The position numbers were made by a program, and so were the translations under genes. The notes under the pieces are model-generated. The model saw nothing but the letters and a program-made list of their open reading frames with translations, did no database searches and was not told the DNA's origin. Shown here in pieces: positions 25,760-34,152 of a stretch of DNA of 38,128 nucleotides. The stretch comes from Nitrospirota bacterium (GTDB lineage Bacteria > Nitrospirota > Nitrospiria > Nitrospirales > Nitrospiraceae). The stretch covers positions 1 to 38,128 of the forward strand of contig JAHRHE010000019.1 of NCBI GenBank assembly GCA_020027965.1. The letters are read 5' to 3'. Numbering within the stretch: position 1 is the first letter of the stretch; each line of letters starts with the position of its first letter.

Positions 25760-28700
25760 ATGTCGCATGAAGCCCCGACGCGCCCCGCCAACCGTCTGAT
25801 CCGGGAAACCAGCCCTTACCTGCTACAGCATGCCTACAACCCCGTGGACTGGTATCCGTGGGGGGAGGAAGCGCTCCGCCGCGCGCGGGACCTGAACAAG
25901 CCCATCCTGCTGTCCATCGGGTACTCGGCTTGTCACTGGTGCCACGTGATGGAGCGCGAATCGTTCGAGGACGACAAGATCGCGGCGATCATGAACGAAC
26001 ACTTCATTTGCATCAAAGTGGACCGGGAAGAGCGGCCCGATTTGGATGAAATCTACATGCAGGCCACCCTCACGTTGAACCAGGGGCAGGGGGGCTGGCC
26101 GATGACCGTCTTCCTGTCGCCCGAGCAGGAGCCGATCTACGCCGGCACCTACTTTCCTCCGACCGACCGCTGGGGCCGGCCCGGGTTTGCGACGGTGCTG
26201 GAGAAAATGGCCGAGTTCTGGCGCAAGGATCCCGACGGGCTCCGTCGCCAGGCGGCGCAATTGACGGAGCGGTTGAGGGACGCCATGCGCGTCGGGGCGC
26301 CGATGGCGGTGGGCGACGAGGAACTCCAGGCCGCTGCGGCCCAGTTCGCGGAAGACTTCGACCCGCGGTATGGCGGCTTTGGCGGCGCGCCCAAGTTTCC
26401 ACCCGCGACCGGACTCTCCTTCCTGCTGCGACGATATCGGCGGACCGGCGACGCCCAGTTGTTACACATGGTCCGGAAGACACTGGATGCGATGGCCGCC
26501 GGCGGCATGTACGATCAGATCGGCGGCGGCTTTTCGCGCTATTCAACTGACGAGCGGTGGCTCGTTCCCCACTTCGAAAAAATGCTCTATGACAACGCCC
26601 TGCTCGCGCGCACCTATCTCGAAGCCTGCCAGGTGACCGGCGATCCGGCCTACCGGCGGGTGGCGACCGAGACACTGGATTACATCCTGCGCGAGATGAC
26701 CGCGCAGGAGGGTGGATTCTACTCAGCCACTGATGCCGACTCGGAAGGCGTTGAGGGCAAGTTTTTCGTCTGGACGCCGGAGGAGATCCGCCAGGCAGTC
26801 CCGACCGAAGAAGACGCCCGGCGGTTCTGCGCCTATTACGACATCACGCCCAGCGGCAACTGGGAGTCAACGAGCATTCCCCATATCCCTCGTCCGATGG
26901 AGGCGGTCGCCCGCGATCTGGGGATCTCCGTCGAAGAGCTGCAGGACACGATCAGCCAGGTCCGGCCGATGGTCTATGAGACCCGACGCAAACGGGTGCC
27001 TCCTGGCCTTGACGATAAGGTTCTCACCTCCTGGAATGGCCTGATGATCAGCGCGATGGCGGAGGGCGCGCGGGCCTTGGGCGATCCCCGTTACCTCCAG
27101 GCAGCCACACGAGCGGCTGACTTCCTGTTGGGCCCCCTGTCCCGTCCGGACGGCGGCCTGTACCGGACCTATCGGACCGGAAGAGCCCACCTGCATGCTT
27201 GCCTGGAGGACTATGCCTATTTCGTCGAGGGACTGATTGATCTGTACGAGGCCGGGGCTCCTGATCGGTATCTGACGGAAGCCGTCCGTTTGGTCGAACG
27301 CCTTGTCGCCGACTTTTCGGACAGCGAGCACGGCGGCTTCTTCACGACTGCCAAGGACCACGAGTCGCTGATCGTTCGGAGCCGCGAGGGGCCGGACGGC
27401 GCGACTCCGAGCGGAAACGCGGTCGCCGCCTCTGTGCTGGCGAGGCTCTCCTTCCATTTTGGGCGTGAAGATCTCCGTGAAGCGGCGACCGCCGCCGTTC
27501 GCGCCTACGGCCGGCAGATCGCCCGCTACCCCCGGGCCTTCGCGAGGACCCTGATCGTCGTGGACTTTCTCCTGACCGGCCCGGTGGAACTGGCCTTCGT
27601 GGGCAGGCCCGGCGAGGGGGGCTACGAAGCGCTCCGCAAAGAAGCGACCCGCCATTACCTGCCGAATCGGATCATCGCTCAGTACGACCCCAGCAGGCCT
27701 CCCACGACGCATCCACTGCTGATGGGCAAGGGACTGGTAAGGGGCCACGCCGCACTCTATATCTGCCGCAACTTTAGCTGCCAAGCTCCGATCACCGAAC
27801 CGGCCAGCGTGGCCCAGGCCTTGACAAGCGAGCTTCTGAGCTCGGCCGGCGTCGGCAGGACGAAGGCTCTTCAAGGCGCACGGCTTCCCGGGTTCGCCAC
27901 GACCGGGGGGACCGCCGCCTATGCCGTCCAGGCAGTCAGCAGGCCGGCACGACCGACTGAGGCCGCGCAGGGATATGTCCCGCTGGGCTCGACCGGTCTC
28001 ACCACCAGCCGGCTCGGCTTTGGCGGTTACCGGATCGATACGGAGGACCCGGAGCATCGCGAAGCACTCCTGAAGGCAATACGCGGAGGCTGCAACCTGA
28101 TCGACACTTCGACCAACTATGGGGATGGGGACAGCGAACGCCTCATTGGAACCGTGTTGGCTGAGCTAGTGAGCAAAGGGGACAGTCGGCGCGAGGAGAT
28201 CATCGTGGTCTCGAAGATCGGCTACATTCAGGGGCAGAACCTGAAACGCGCAGAAGCGCGGGAACGGGCAGGCCGGCCCTACCCCGAGATGGTCAAGTAC
28301 GGCGAGGGCATCTGGCACTGTCTGCATCCCGACTTTCTGGCCGACCAGCTCGAGCTGTCGCTTGACCGCTTGGGGCTTCAGACGCTGGATCTCTGCCTGC
28401 TGCACAACGTGGAGTACTTTCTCTCGGATGCCAAGCAGCGCGGGGTCGGTGATCTGGCCGGAGTACGCCAGGAATTCTACCGCCGCCTGCAGGCTGCCTT
28501 CGCGTACCTGGAGAGCCAAGTGGAGGCCGGCCGTATCCAGCATTATGGGGTCTCATCGAATACCTGCACGGTTGAATCGGATGATTCCGAAGCAACCTCG
28601 CTCGCCCGCATGCTGGAGTCGGCCCGGATCGCCGCGGCTGCCGGAGGGAGACCGGGACACCACTTTGCCGTACTCCAGTGCCCGATGAACCTGCTGGAGA

Positions 28701-29467
28701 CCGGCGCACTGCTCACACCCAACACCGGATCCGGCGGCACTCAGACGGTGCTGGAGCTTGCGCGTGCGGAAGGGCTGGCCGTGCTCGTGAATCGCCCGTT
28801 GAATGCGATCCTGGGCAAGGGGGCCGGAATGCTTCGGCTAGCTGAGCTGCCGCTCGAGCCAGCAGGCCTTTCCTTCGAGACACTGCGGGACCGAGTCGCT
28901 GCGCTAGAGGCGGACTACAAGCGCGCCATCGCTCCGCACGTCCAGCATCCCGGTCAGGGGCTCGCCCCCGAGGAGTACTTCCGCTGGGCGGCCGAGCTGA
29001 CGACGCTGCGGCCCCGTGTGGAAAGTCTGGAGCAGTGGGAACAGGTCGAAAATCACATGATTGCCCCCCACCTCAACCAAGTGCTGCGGGCCCTCACGCA
29101 ACACCTCACCGGCGACCTCGGTGATCGCTGGAAGTCCTGGCAGGAACGTTATCTCCCGGACTTGCTGGCGTTGCTCAAAGAGATGCGACGGGAAGCGACG
29201 GCCAGGAGTCGGAAAAAGACGGGGGCGTTGACCGCATGGATCGATCCGCTGTTCCCCGAGGCCAGGCGCCGCGCGTCGCTCTCCCAGAAAGCGCTCTGGG
29301 TCCTGGCCAGCACACCGGGCGTCACCTGCGTGCTGAACGGCATGCGCAGGCCTGCCTACGTCGAGGACTCGCTCGAGATCTTGAACTGGGCATTGCTTTC
29401 TGATCCCCGCCGGATCTATAAGACGATCTCTGAGACCATGCGGACGACCGGATCACGCCCGACCTGA
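25760..29467 (+). CDS. Fusion of a DUF255/YyaL-type protein and an aldo/keto reductase
   Basis: One 1235-residue open frame joins two proteins. Residues 1 to about 700 are a DUF255 (YyaL/spermatogenesis-associated 20-like) protein: [21 protein letters not shown], a thioredoxin-like [16 protein letters not shown] (Cys58, Cys61), then a six-hairpin alpha/alpha barrel ending in [11 protein letters not shown]. After a linker rich in Gly, Ala and Pro, an aldo/keto reductase starts near residue 737 ([17 protein letters not shown]), with the active-site Asp and Tyr in [16 protein letters not shown], Lys in VVSKIGYI, and His in LLHNVEY. No stop or likely internal start separates them. Substrates of both parts are unknown; a link in carbohydrate or thiol redox chemistry is plausible. 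GGTGAGAG lies upstream. Confidence 0.88.
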   Translation: MSHEAPTRPANRLIRETSPYLLQHAYNPVDWYPWGEEALRRARDLNKPILLSIGYSACHWCHVMERESFEDDKIAAIMNEHFICIKVDREERPDLDEIYMQATLTLNQGQGGWPMTVFLSPEQEPIYAGTYFPPTDRWGRPGFATVLEKMAEFWRKDPDGLRRQAAQLTERLRDAMRVGAPMAVGDEELQAAAAQFAEDFDPRYGGFGGAPKFPPATGLSFLLRRYRRTGDAQLLHMVRKTLDAMAAGGMYDQIGGGFSRYSTDERWLVPHFEKMLYDNALLARTYLEACQVTGDPAYRRVATETLDYILREMTAQEGGFYSATDADSEGVEGKFFVWTPEEIRQAVPTEEDARRFCAYYDITPSGNWESTSIPHIPRPMEAVARDLGISVEELQDTISQVRPMVYETRRKRVPPGLDDKVLTSWNGLMISAMAEGARALGDPRYLQAATRAADFLLGPLSRPDGGLYRTYRTGRAHLHACLEDYAYFVEGLIDLYEAGAPDRYLTEAVRLVERLVADFSDSEHGGFFTTAKDHESLIVRSREGPDGATPSGNAVAASVLARLSFHFGREDLREAATAAVRAYGRQIARYPRAFARTLIVVDFLLTGPVELAFVGRPGEGGYEALRKEATRHYLPNRIIAQYDPSRPPTTHPLLMGKGLVRGHAALYICRNFSCQAPITEPASVAQALTSELLSSAGVGRTKALQGARLPGFATTGGTAAYAVQAVSRPARPTEAAQGYVPLGSTGLTTSRLGFGGYRIDTEDPEHREALLKAIRGGCNLIDTSTNYGDGDSERLIGTVLAELVSKGDSRREEIIVVSKIGYIQGQNLKRAEARERAGRPYPEMVKYGEGIWHCLHPDFLADQLELSLDRLGLQTLDLCLLHNVEYFLSDAKQRGVGDLAGVRQEFYRRLQAAFAYLESQVEAGRIQHYGVSSNTCTVESDDSEATSLARMLESARIAAAAGGRPGHHFAVLQCPMNLLETGALLTPNTGSGGTQTVLELARAEGLAVLVNRPLNAILGKGAGMLRLAELPLEPAGLSFETLRDRVAALEADYKRAIAPHVQHPGQGLAPEEYFRWAAELTTLRPRVESLEQWEQVENHMIAPHLNQVLRALTQHLTGDLGDRWKSWQERYLPDLLALLKEMRREATARSRKKTGALTAWIDPLFPEARRRASLSQKALWVLASTPGVTCVLNGMRRPAYVEDSLEILNWALLSDPRRIYKTISETMRTTGSRPT

Positions 29468-29733
29468 TCTCCCGAGCATCCCCTGCCCTCTCCAGAATTT
29501 CGCCCTGCGCATGATCAAACAGACCTTCTCAGACCCTTGAACTCAGTCTTGTGCCTCCCCGGCCGGTCTTTCTTGCCTATCTTTCGGCCCTGCGGCCCTA
29601 TAGAGCCCAGACAAAATTAACAGCGATTTTACCGCCCGTTGATGGCCATGGAACATTGGCCAGTGATACTTGGACGCAGTGCGTACCAGACGTCTATCTG
29701 AAATCTGGTCTGACGGTATCCTTGGAGACCCGT

Positions 29734-29931
29734 ATGTTCGAACTGTTGGCCTGGCTATTGTCGATGGTCGTGTGTGCTGGTCTCGTGGTCCCACTCCTGT
29801 ACGCGTTGGGCACGCTTCAAGGAATGCGGGAGAAGCGCATCTATCCCCTGCTGCGTCTGAGAGAGCGAGATGGTCAAGTCTCGTCCCTCACGGTGACAAG
29901 ACACGACGCCCTGCGGGTGAGCGGCTCGTGA
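29734..29931 (+). CDS. Small single-pass membrane protein
   Basis: The 65-residue product has one strongly hydrophobic segment at its N-terminus (MFELLAWLLSMVVCAGLVVPLLYALG) followed by a basic, Arg-rich cytoplasmic tail. GGAG lies seven bases before the ATG at 29734. The upstream extension of the frame to 29551 looks like non-coding sequence. No family is recognised. It is 54 bp before the CBS gene in the same direction and could be co-transcribed. The 266-bp gap before it (29468-29733) shows nothing else. Confidence 0.5.
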   Translation: MFELLAWLLSMVVCAGLVVPLLYALGTLQGMREKRIYPLLRLRERDGQVSSLTVTRHDALRVSGS

Positions 29932-29985
29932 TGCCCACGTGACTCTTCTGGATGGAGGGGCAGACTGAACGGAGGAGGATTCGCC

Positions 29986-30369
29986 ATGGTGAAGGTGATG
30001 CAACTCATGAAGCGCGACCCCGTGTGTGTGCAGGCAGGGACCTCGGTCGTGGACGCAGCCAAAGTGATGCGCGAGCGAAACATCGGCAGCGTCTTTGTGA
30101 GACAGGACCACCGGATCGTCGGCATTGTCACCGAACCGGACATCGTGCGCAAAGTAGTGGGCGCTGACCGTGGGCCCTACTTCATCCCGGTCGACGACAT
30201 CATGAGCAGCCCCGTGGTTGGCATTGACGAGCACCGGCCGATTACCGAGGCGGCCGACCTGATGGAGCAGCATCACACTCGTCATTTGGCGGTCTTAAAG
30301 GGGGGCACGATCGTGGGAATCGTCTCGGTCCGTGATCTCTTACATCCGGTGTCAATCGATGAGTTCTGA
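29986..30369 (+). CDS. Tandem CBS-domain protein
   Basis: The 127-residue protein consists of two CBS domains: VMQLMKRDPVCVQAGTSVVD to GIVTEPDIVRKVV, then DDIMSSPVVGIDEHRPI to GIVSVRDLLHPV. Stand-alone CBS pairs bind adenine nucleotides and act as energy sensors or modulate partners. No catalytic domain is attached. GGAGG precedes the ATG. It lies 18 bp before the small Cys protein and is likely in the same transcript. Confidence 0.9.
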   Translation: MVKVMQLMKRDPVCVQAGTSVVDAAKVMRERNIGSVFVRQDHRIVGIVTEPDIVRKVVGADRGPYFIPVDDIMSSPVVGIDEHRPITEAADLMEQHHTRHLAVLKGGTIVGIVSVRDLLHPVSIDEF

Positions 30370-30387
30370 CAGAAGGAGGCAGATCCC

Positions 30388-30591
30388 GTGAAGTGCCCTT
30401 ATTTCGTGGATTGGCTCGCCACCGGCACCACGTCTCAATGTTTCGGAGTGGTGGTGCCGTTCGAGCCGAGCTCGATGGACCAACGTGATTTCTGCACCTC
30501 AGGCCGGCACCGGCATTGTCCGTTGTACCGCCAGGCGGGCAATGATCTGTCCTTGGAGATTCATCGCGAGGTTGCGCGGGCAATCGGATAG
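30388..30591 (+). CDS. Small cysteine-containing protein, unknown
   Basis: The 67-residue protein starts at GTG with an excellent AAGGAGG eight bases upstream. It has four cysteines (MKCPYF, TSQCFG, DFCTSG, RHCPLY) and several His, so it may bind a metal, but the spacing fits no motif I recognise. It follows the CBS gene by 18 bp. The strong ribosome binding site is the best evidence that it is real. Confidence 0.65.
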   Translation: MKCPYFVDWLATGTTSQCFGVVVPFEPSSMDQRDFCTSGRHRHCPLYRQAGNDLSLEIHREVARAIG

Positions 30592-30643
30592 CCCACTGAT
30601 TCAGCAAAGAATTTTCGCGTCTTCGCTATTGATGAACCCGCTG

Positions 30644-30671
30644 TTGACTTGTTGACACTCCACACTCTAAG
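30644..30671 (+). promoter_or_regulatory. Promoter for the ppx-kinase operon
   Basis: TTGACT (30644-30649), 16 bp, TCTAAG (30666-30671). A second TTGACA overlaps at 30653-30658. Transcription would start near 30678, only about three bases before the ATG at 30681, which has no Shine-Dalgarno. Confidence 0.5.
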
Positions 30672-30680
30672 CTGCGTTTC

Positions 30681-32079
30681 ATGACCAAGCTCGCTGTTCT
30701 GGACATCGGGACGAACTCGATTCACATGATCCTGGCGGAAGTCCAGCCCGATTTCTCCTACAAGATCCTGGATCGGTTCAAGGACATGACGCGACGGCGA
30801 GTTCATCGAAGAGGTCGCGCGGCAGACCGGCCTGACGGTGCGAATCGTCACCGGCCAGGAAGAAGCCCGGCTGATCTACTTGGGCGTGCGAAACAGCATG
30901 GACCTGTCTGATCAGCCGACGCTGGTGATGGACGTGGGGGGAGGTTCCGTCGAGCTCATGGCCGGTAACCGGGAGAAGTTGCTGCATGGCCAGAGCCTGA
31001 AGCTCGGCGCGATTCGGCTCAAGGATCTCTACCTGAAGCAGGATCCGCCGACCAAGTCCATGCTCGAACGCATGCACAACCGGATCGACACGCAGCTCAA
31101 GTCCGCACTGCAGCAGTTCAAATCGAAAGAGTTCGACCGGGTCGTGGCCACATCGGGCATGGCCGGAAACCTCACGGAGATCGTCTATCTTCAGCGGACC
31201 GGCAAACCCTTACCACAGCTCAATCTCGCCACGGTCACGCTGAAGGAGGTGCGGGCTGTCGAGGAGCTCCTGCTCAGCTCCTCGTTCAAGGCTCGCCTGG
31301 CCATTCCGGGCTTGGATGCCAAACGGGTCGATACGCTCTTGCCGGCCACAGCCGTCATCCGGAGGCTGTTGGAACAGATCGAACACGAGGAGCTGACGCT
31401 CAGCGACAAGGCGATCCGGGACGGGCTCATTTATGATTTCATCGAACGCAACAGCGAAGAACTGAGAGCAGAACAGGACATTCCGAACGTCCGGCGACGC
31501 AACGTGCTCTACCTCGCCCGCCGGTGCCACTATCCAGAAACGCATTCCCACCACGTCGCGCAGCTTGCGACCGGGCTGTTCGATCAAACCCAACCCCTGC
31601 ACCAGCTCGGCGAACGTGAGCGCGAATGGCTGGAGTATGCGGCCCTCCTCCACGACGTGGGGTATCTGATCAATTCCCGGCAACACCACAAACACGCCTA
31701 CTACCTGATCAAGAATAGCGATCTGTCCGGCCTCACGGCCGACGAGATCGAGATGATCGCGAACATCGCGCGCTATCATCGCCGCGCGCTCCCCGACAGC
31801 AAACATGAATCTCTCAAGACGCTGCCCGCGAGGAACCGGAGAACCCTGGAGATGCTGAGCGCATTGCTGCGGATCGCAGACGGCTTGGACCGCAGCCATT
31901 TTTCCGTGATCCAGAGCCTCGACGTGGCCCTGGGCAAGCCGGTCACGATCAGGCTGCGGACGTCCGGCGACCCCGAGCTGGAGACCTGGGCCGCGCGCAC
32001 GCGCGCCGATCTCTTCGAAAAGGTGTTCAAGCGGCCGGTCAAGTTTGAGATCGCGCCGACACAGGCGAGGACCAGATGA
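30681..32079 (+). pseudogene. ppx: Ppx/GppA phosphatase with HD domain, interrupted
   Basis: Family members hydrolyse polyphosphate or pppGpp; this type also carries an HD phosphohydrolase-like domain. The first frame (30681 on) reads KLAVLDIGTNSIHMILAEV to ILDRFKDMT, then turns to nonsense. A second frame resumes at about 30790 with RDGEFIEEVARQTGL and continues to 32079 through TGQEEARLIYLGV, VMDVGGGSVELMAG and the HD region (THSHHVAQL, LLHDVGYL). About 50 residues that normally lie between, including the ATSAxREA motif, are missing, and the reading frame is shifted. The junction lies in CGCGA (30790-30794), which looks like microhomology. Either the gene is dead, or translation restarts at the GTG at 30838, or this is an assembly error. 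The stop overlaps the next start (ATGA). Confidence 0.8.
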
Positions 32080-32825
32080 CGCCCCTCCCGCTCACGTTCG
32101 ACCAGCCGCACCCGTTCCCCGGCAAGCTGATCATTGTCGAAGGCATCGACGGGTCCGGGAAGAGCACGCAATTGCTACTGCTCCAGAAGTGGCTGGAGGC
32201 GAAGGGCTTTAACGTCTTCTTCACCGAATGGAATTCGTCGGAGCTGGTCCGGGACACCACCCGTCGCGGCAAGAAAAGCAAGGCGCTCACGCCGACCACC
32301 TTCAGCTTGCTCCACGCAACCGATTTCGCCAGCCGGCTTTACCACAACATCCTCCCACCCCTCAAAGCCGGGATGCTGGTGCTGGCCGACCGGTACGTCT
32401 ATACGGCGTTCGCCCGTGACGCGGTCCGGGGCGTGTCTCCCGCGTGGGTGCGCAAACTCTACAATTTCGCCATCCGACCGGATATGGCTTTCTATTTCAA
32501 AGTTCCCATCGAGATCGCGATCGACCGTTTGCTGAAAGGTACGCGGGCCCAGCTCAAATACTATGAAGCCGGCATGGACCTTGGCCTCAGCCAGGATCTC
32601 ACGGAGAGCTTCCGCATCTTCCAGTCCCGGATTCTGGCGGAGTATGACAAGATCGTGGACGAGTACGGGATGATCACGATGGACGCCACCAAGGACATTG
32701 AGGTGCAGCAGAATCAGATGCGGCAGGTGGTCTCGGAGGCGCTGGAGAACTACAAGCCGAAGCGAGGGACGCATGGAAAGCGGACGCTATTTTGGCGACG
32801 GTTTAACGTACCTCGATCCGAGTGA
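32076..32825 (+). CDS. Thymidylate kinase-like P-loop kinase, intact Walker A
   Basis: The 249-residue protein resembles dTMP kinase. Walker A is GIDGSGKST (Lys29) and the DRY element is DRYVYTAFARD (Asp106, Arg107). Classical enzymes have DRxxxSxxAYQ there, so the nucleoside-contact positions differ and the substrate may not be dTMP. A segment EAGMDLGLSQDL before SFRIFQ, where the lid lies, is shared with the next protein and looks like a subfamily mark. The start overlaps the ppx stop in ATGA, and the end overlaps the second kinase gene by 53 bp, so all are translationally coupled. It phosphorylates an unknown substrate, perhaps a nucleotide. Confidence 0.85.
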   Translation: MTPLPLTFDQPHPFPGKLIIVEGIDGSGKSTQLLLLQKWLEAKGFNVFFTEWNSSELVRDTTRRGKKSKALTPTTFSLLHATDFASRLYHNILPPLKAGMLVLADRYVYTAFARDAVRGVSPAWVRKLYNFAIRPDMAFYFKVPIEIAIDRLLKGTRAQLKYYEAGMDLGLSQDLTESFRIFQSRILAEYDKIVDEYGMITMDATKDIEVQQNQMRQVVSEALENYKPKRGTHGKRTLFWRRFNVPRSE

Positions 32826-33522
32826 CCTCAAAGGAAAGCTGATTGCCATTGAGGGCACGGATGGAGTCGGACGCTCCACGCACATCGAGATGATCCAGGA
32901 ATGGCTCGAGGTGCAGGGATACGGCGTCGTCACGACCGGATGGACGCGGTCCAGCCTGATGTCGAAGACCATTGAGGTCGCCAAGCAAGGCAACATCCTG
33001 GACCGGTGGTCATTCAGCTTGCTCTACGCCACGGATTTCGCCGATCGCCTGGAACATCAGATCATTCCCGCGCTCCGCTCCGGGTTCATTGTGTTGGCGG
33101 ACCGCTACATCTATACGGCCTTCGCGCGGGACTTCGTGCGAAGCGGCGATCGCGCCTGGATCCGCAATGTGTTCGGCTTTGCGCTCGTGCCGGATCTGGT
33201 CTGCTATCTGCGCATCGACGTGGACACCCTCGCCCTGCGGGTGATCGAGACCAAGGGCATGAACTTCTGGGAGTCAGGGATGGACCTGAAGCTGGGGACG
33301 GATCTTTACGACAGTTTTAAGAAATATCAGGCCCTGCTGATCGAGGAATTCGACAAGATGGCCGAAGAGTTTCATTTCGAGGTGGTGGACGCCAGAAAGC
33401 CACCGGAAGAAATCCAGGAGGCCCTCCGCGCCAAGATCCAGCCCATGCTGAAGAACGGCCGCCAGCCGGAGGCCGCCGGAGCCACCGTCGCCGAGACCCC
33501 TATCCCTTCCGCAGGCTCCTGA
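32773..33522 (+). CDS. Second thymidylate kinase-like protein, degenerate Walker A
   Basis: This 249-residue paralogue of the preceding protein aligns along its whole length (DRYIYTAFARD, ESGMDLKLGTDL before SFKKYQ, same size). Its P-loop reads GTDGVGRST: Arg34 replaces the invariant Lys. The codon is CGC, not a near-miss of AAG or AAA. Such a change usually cripples phosphoryl transfer while it may leave nucleotide binding, so this may be a pseudokinase partner. The start at 32773 lies inside the first kinase gene; MESGRYFGDG is taken because no better start exists before the conserved KGKLIAIEG. It converges on sixA with a 23-bp overlap. Confidence 0.83.
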   Translation: MESGRYFGDGLTYLDPSDLKGKLIAIEGTDGVGRSTHIEMIQEWLEVQGYGVVTTGWTRSSLMSKTIEVAKQGNILDRWSFSLLYATDFADRLEHQIIPALRSGFIVLADRYIYTAFARDFVRSGDRAWIRNVFGFALVPDLVCYLRIDVDTLALRVIETKGMNFWESGMDLKLGTDLYDSFKKYQALLIEEFDKMAEEFHFEVVDARKPPEEIQEALRAKIQPMLKNGRQPEAAGATVAETPIPSAGS

Positions 33523-34003
33523 GCTGGGCCGGAGTCAGCCACCAGCGTAACGCGCCCTGTCCTGCCTTGGGGGACTTCTCAAACTGGATGCAACAGGCGC
33601 CCGCCTTCTTGAGCGAGAGTCCCGGCGTGGGCTTCGCGAACAACATGATGCCAGCCGCTTCTCCCAAGTGCGGTTCGTGTCCTACGCACACCACGCAAGC
33701 GTCCTCAGGAAACCCGGCCAGCACCGTGAACAGCTTGTCCGGTGGAGCGTCCGGAAGGAGCTCATCGCATAGCTGGACATCCGCTCGCAGCCGAAACACC
33801 TGCCGAATCACCTTCGCTGTCTCCAGCGCACGGATGAACGGGCTGGACAAGAGATGGGTTGGAGTGATGTCGACTCGCAGGAGACCGGCGGCAGCCTGGC
33901 GGGTCTTTTCGGCGCCCTTCGGCGTGAGCGGCCGCTCAGCCTCTTGGCCGTCCCACACCTCTCGGGCAACCGCGATGCCATGCCGGAAGAGCACGCAGTC
34001 CAT
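33500..34003 (-). CDS. sixA: SixA-type phosphohistidine phosphatase
   Basis: The 167-residue histidine phosphatase superfamily protein opens CVLFRHGIAV (Arg7, His8, Gly9), has SSPFIRALETA with Arg58, and VGHEPHLGE with the second His (109). This compact form matches SixA, which removes phosphate from His of phosphorelay or PTS proteins; family members also act on other phosphate esters. GGAGG lies four to five bases before the ATG at 34003. A longer upstream frame is rejected. The gene faces the kinase pair and is divergent from the CHAD gene, so it shares the neighbourhood of phosphate genes. Confidence 0.88.
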   Translation of the reverse strand: MDCVLFRHGIAVAREVWDGQEAERPLTPKGAEKTRQAAAGLLRVDITPTHLLSSPFIRALETAKVIRQVFRLRADVQLCDELLPDAPPDKLFTVLAGFPEDACVVCVGHEPHLGEAAGIMLFAKPTPGLSLKKAGACCIQFEKSPKAGQGALRWWLTPAQLRSLRKG

Positions 34004-34025
34004 GGGGCCTCCGTAGAAGAGGTGG

Positions 34026-34034
34026 ATTCTAGCA
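34026..34034 (-). promoter_or_regulatory. Extended -10 promoter for sixA
   Basis: TGC then TAGAAT (34034-34026 on the minus strand), with a weak TTCCCG about 18 bp upstream. The leader would be about 16 nt and holds the GGAGG site. Confidence 0.4.
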
Positions 34035-34073
34035 CACGTCGCCGAGTCACGGGAAGGACCTTCATCGAACCCC

Positions 34074-34102
34074 TTGTGAGACCTCCCCTGGTCTGCTACA
34101 CT
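34074..34102 (+). promoter_or_regulatory. Promoter for the CHAD gene
   Basis: TTGTGA (34074-34079), 17 bp, TACACT (34097-34102). The predicted leader to the ATG at 34153 is about 44 nt. Confidence 0.45.
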
Positions 34103-34152
34103 CCCTTCCCTGCGACTCGAGCCCCACATCCTCCTGAGCTGGTCTGTCGGCC

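Noticed and set aside
26867-28057. A 396-codon open frame on the minus strand opposite the fusion gene
   Set aside because: It is a shadow of the DUF255 part; no domain and no ribosome binding site.
32076-33522. Calling the two kinases PPK2 polyphosphate kinases
   Set aside because: The P-loop GxDGxGKST and DRY element match thymidylate kinases, not the PPK2 motifs.
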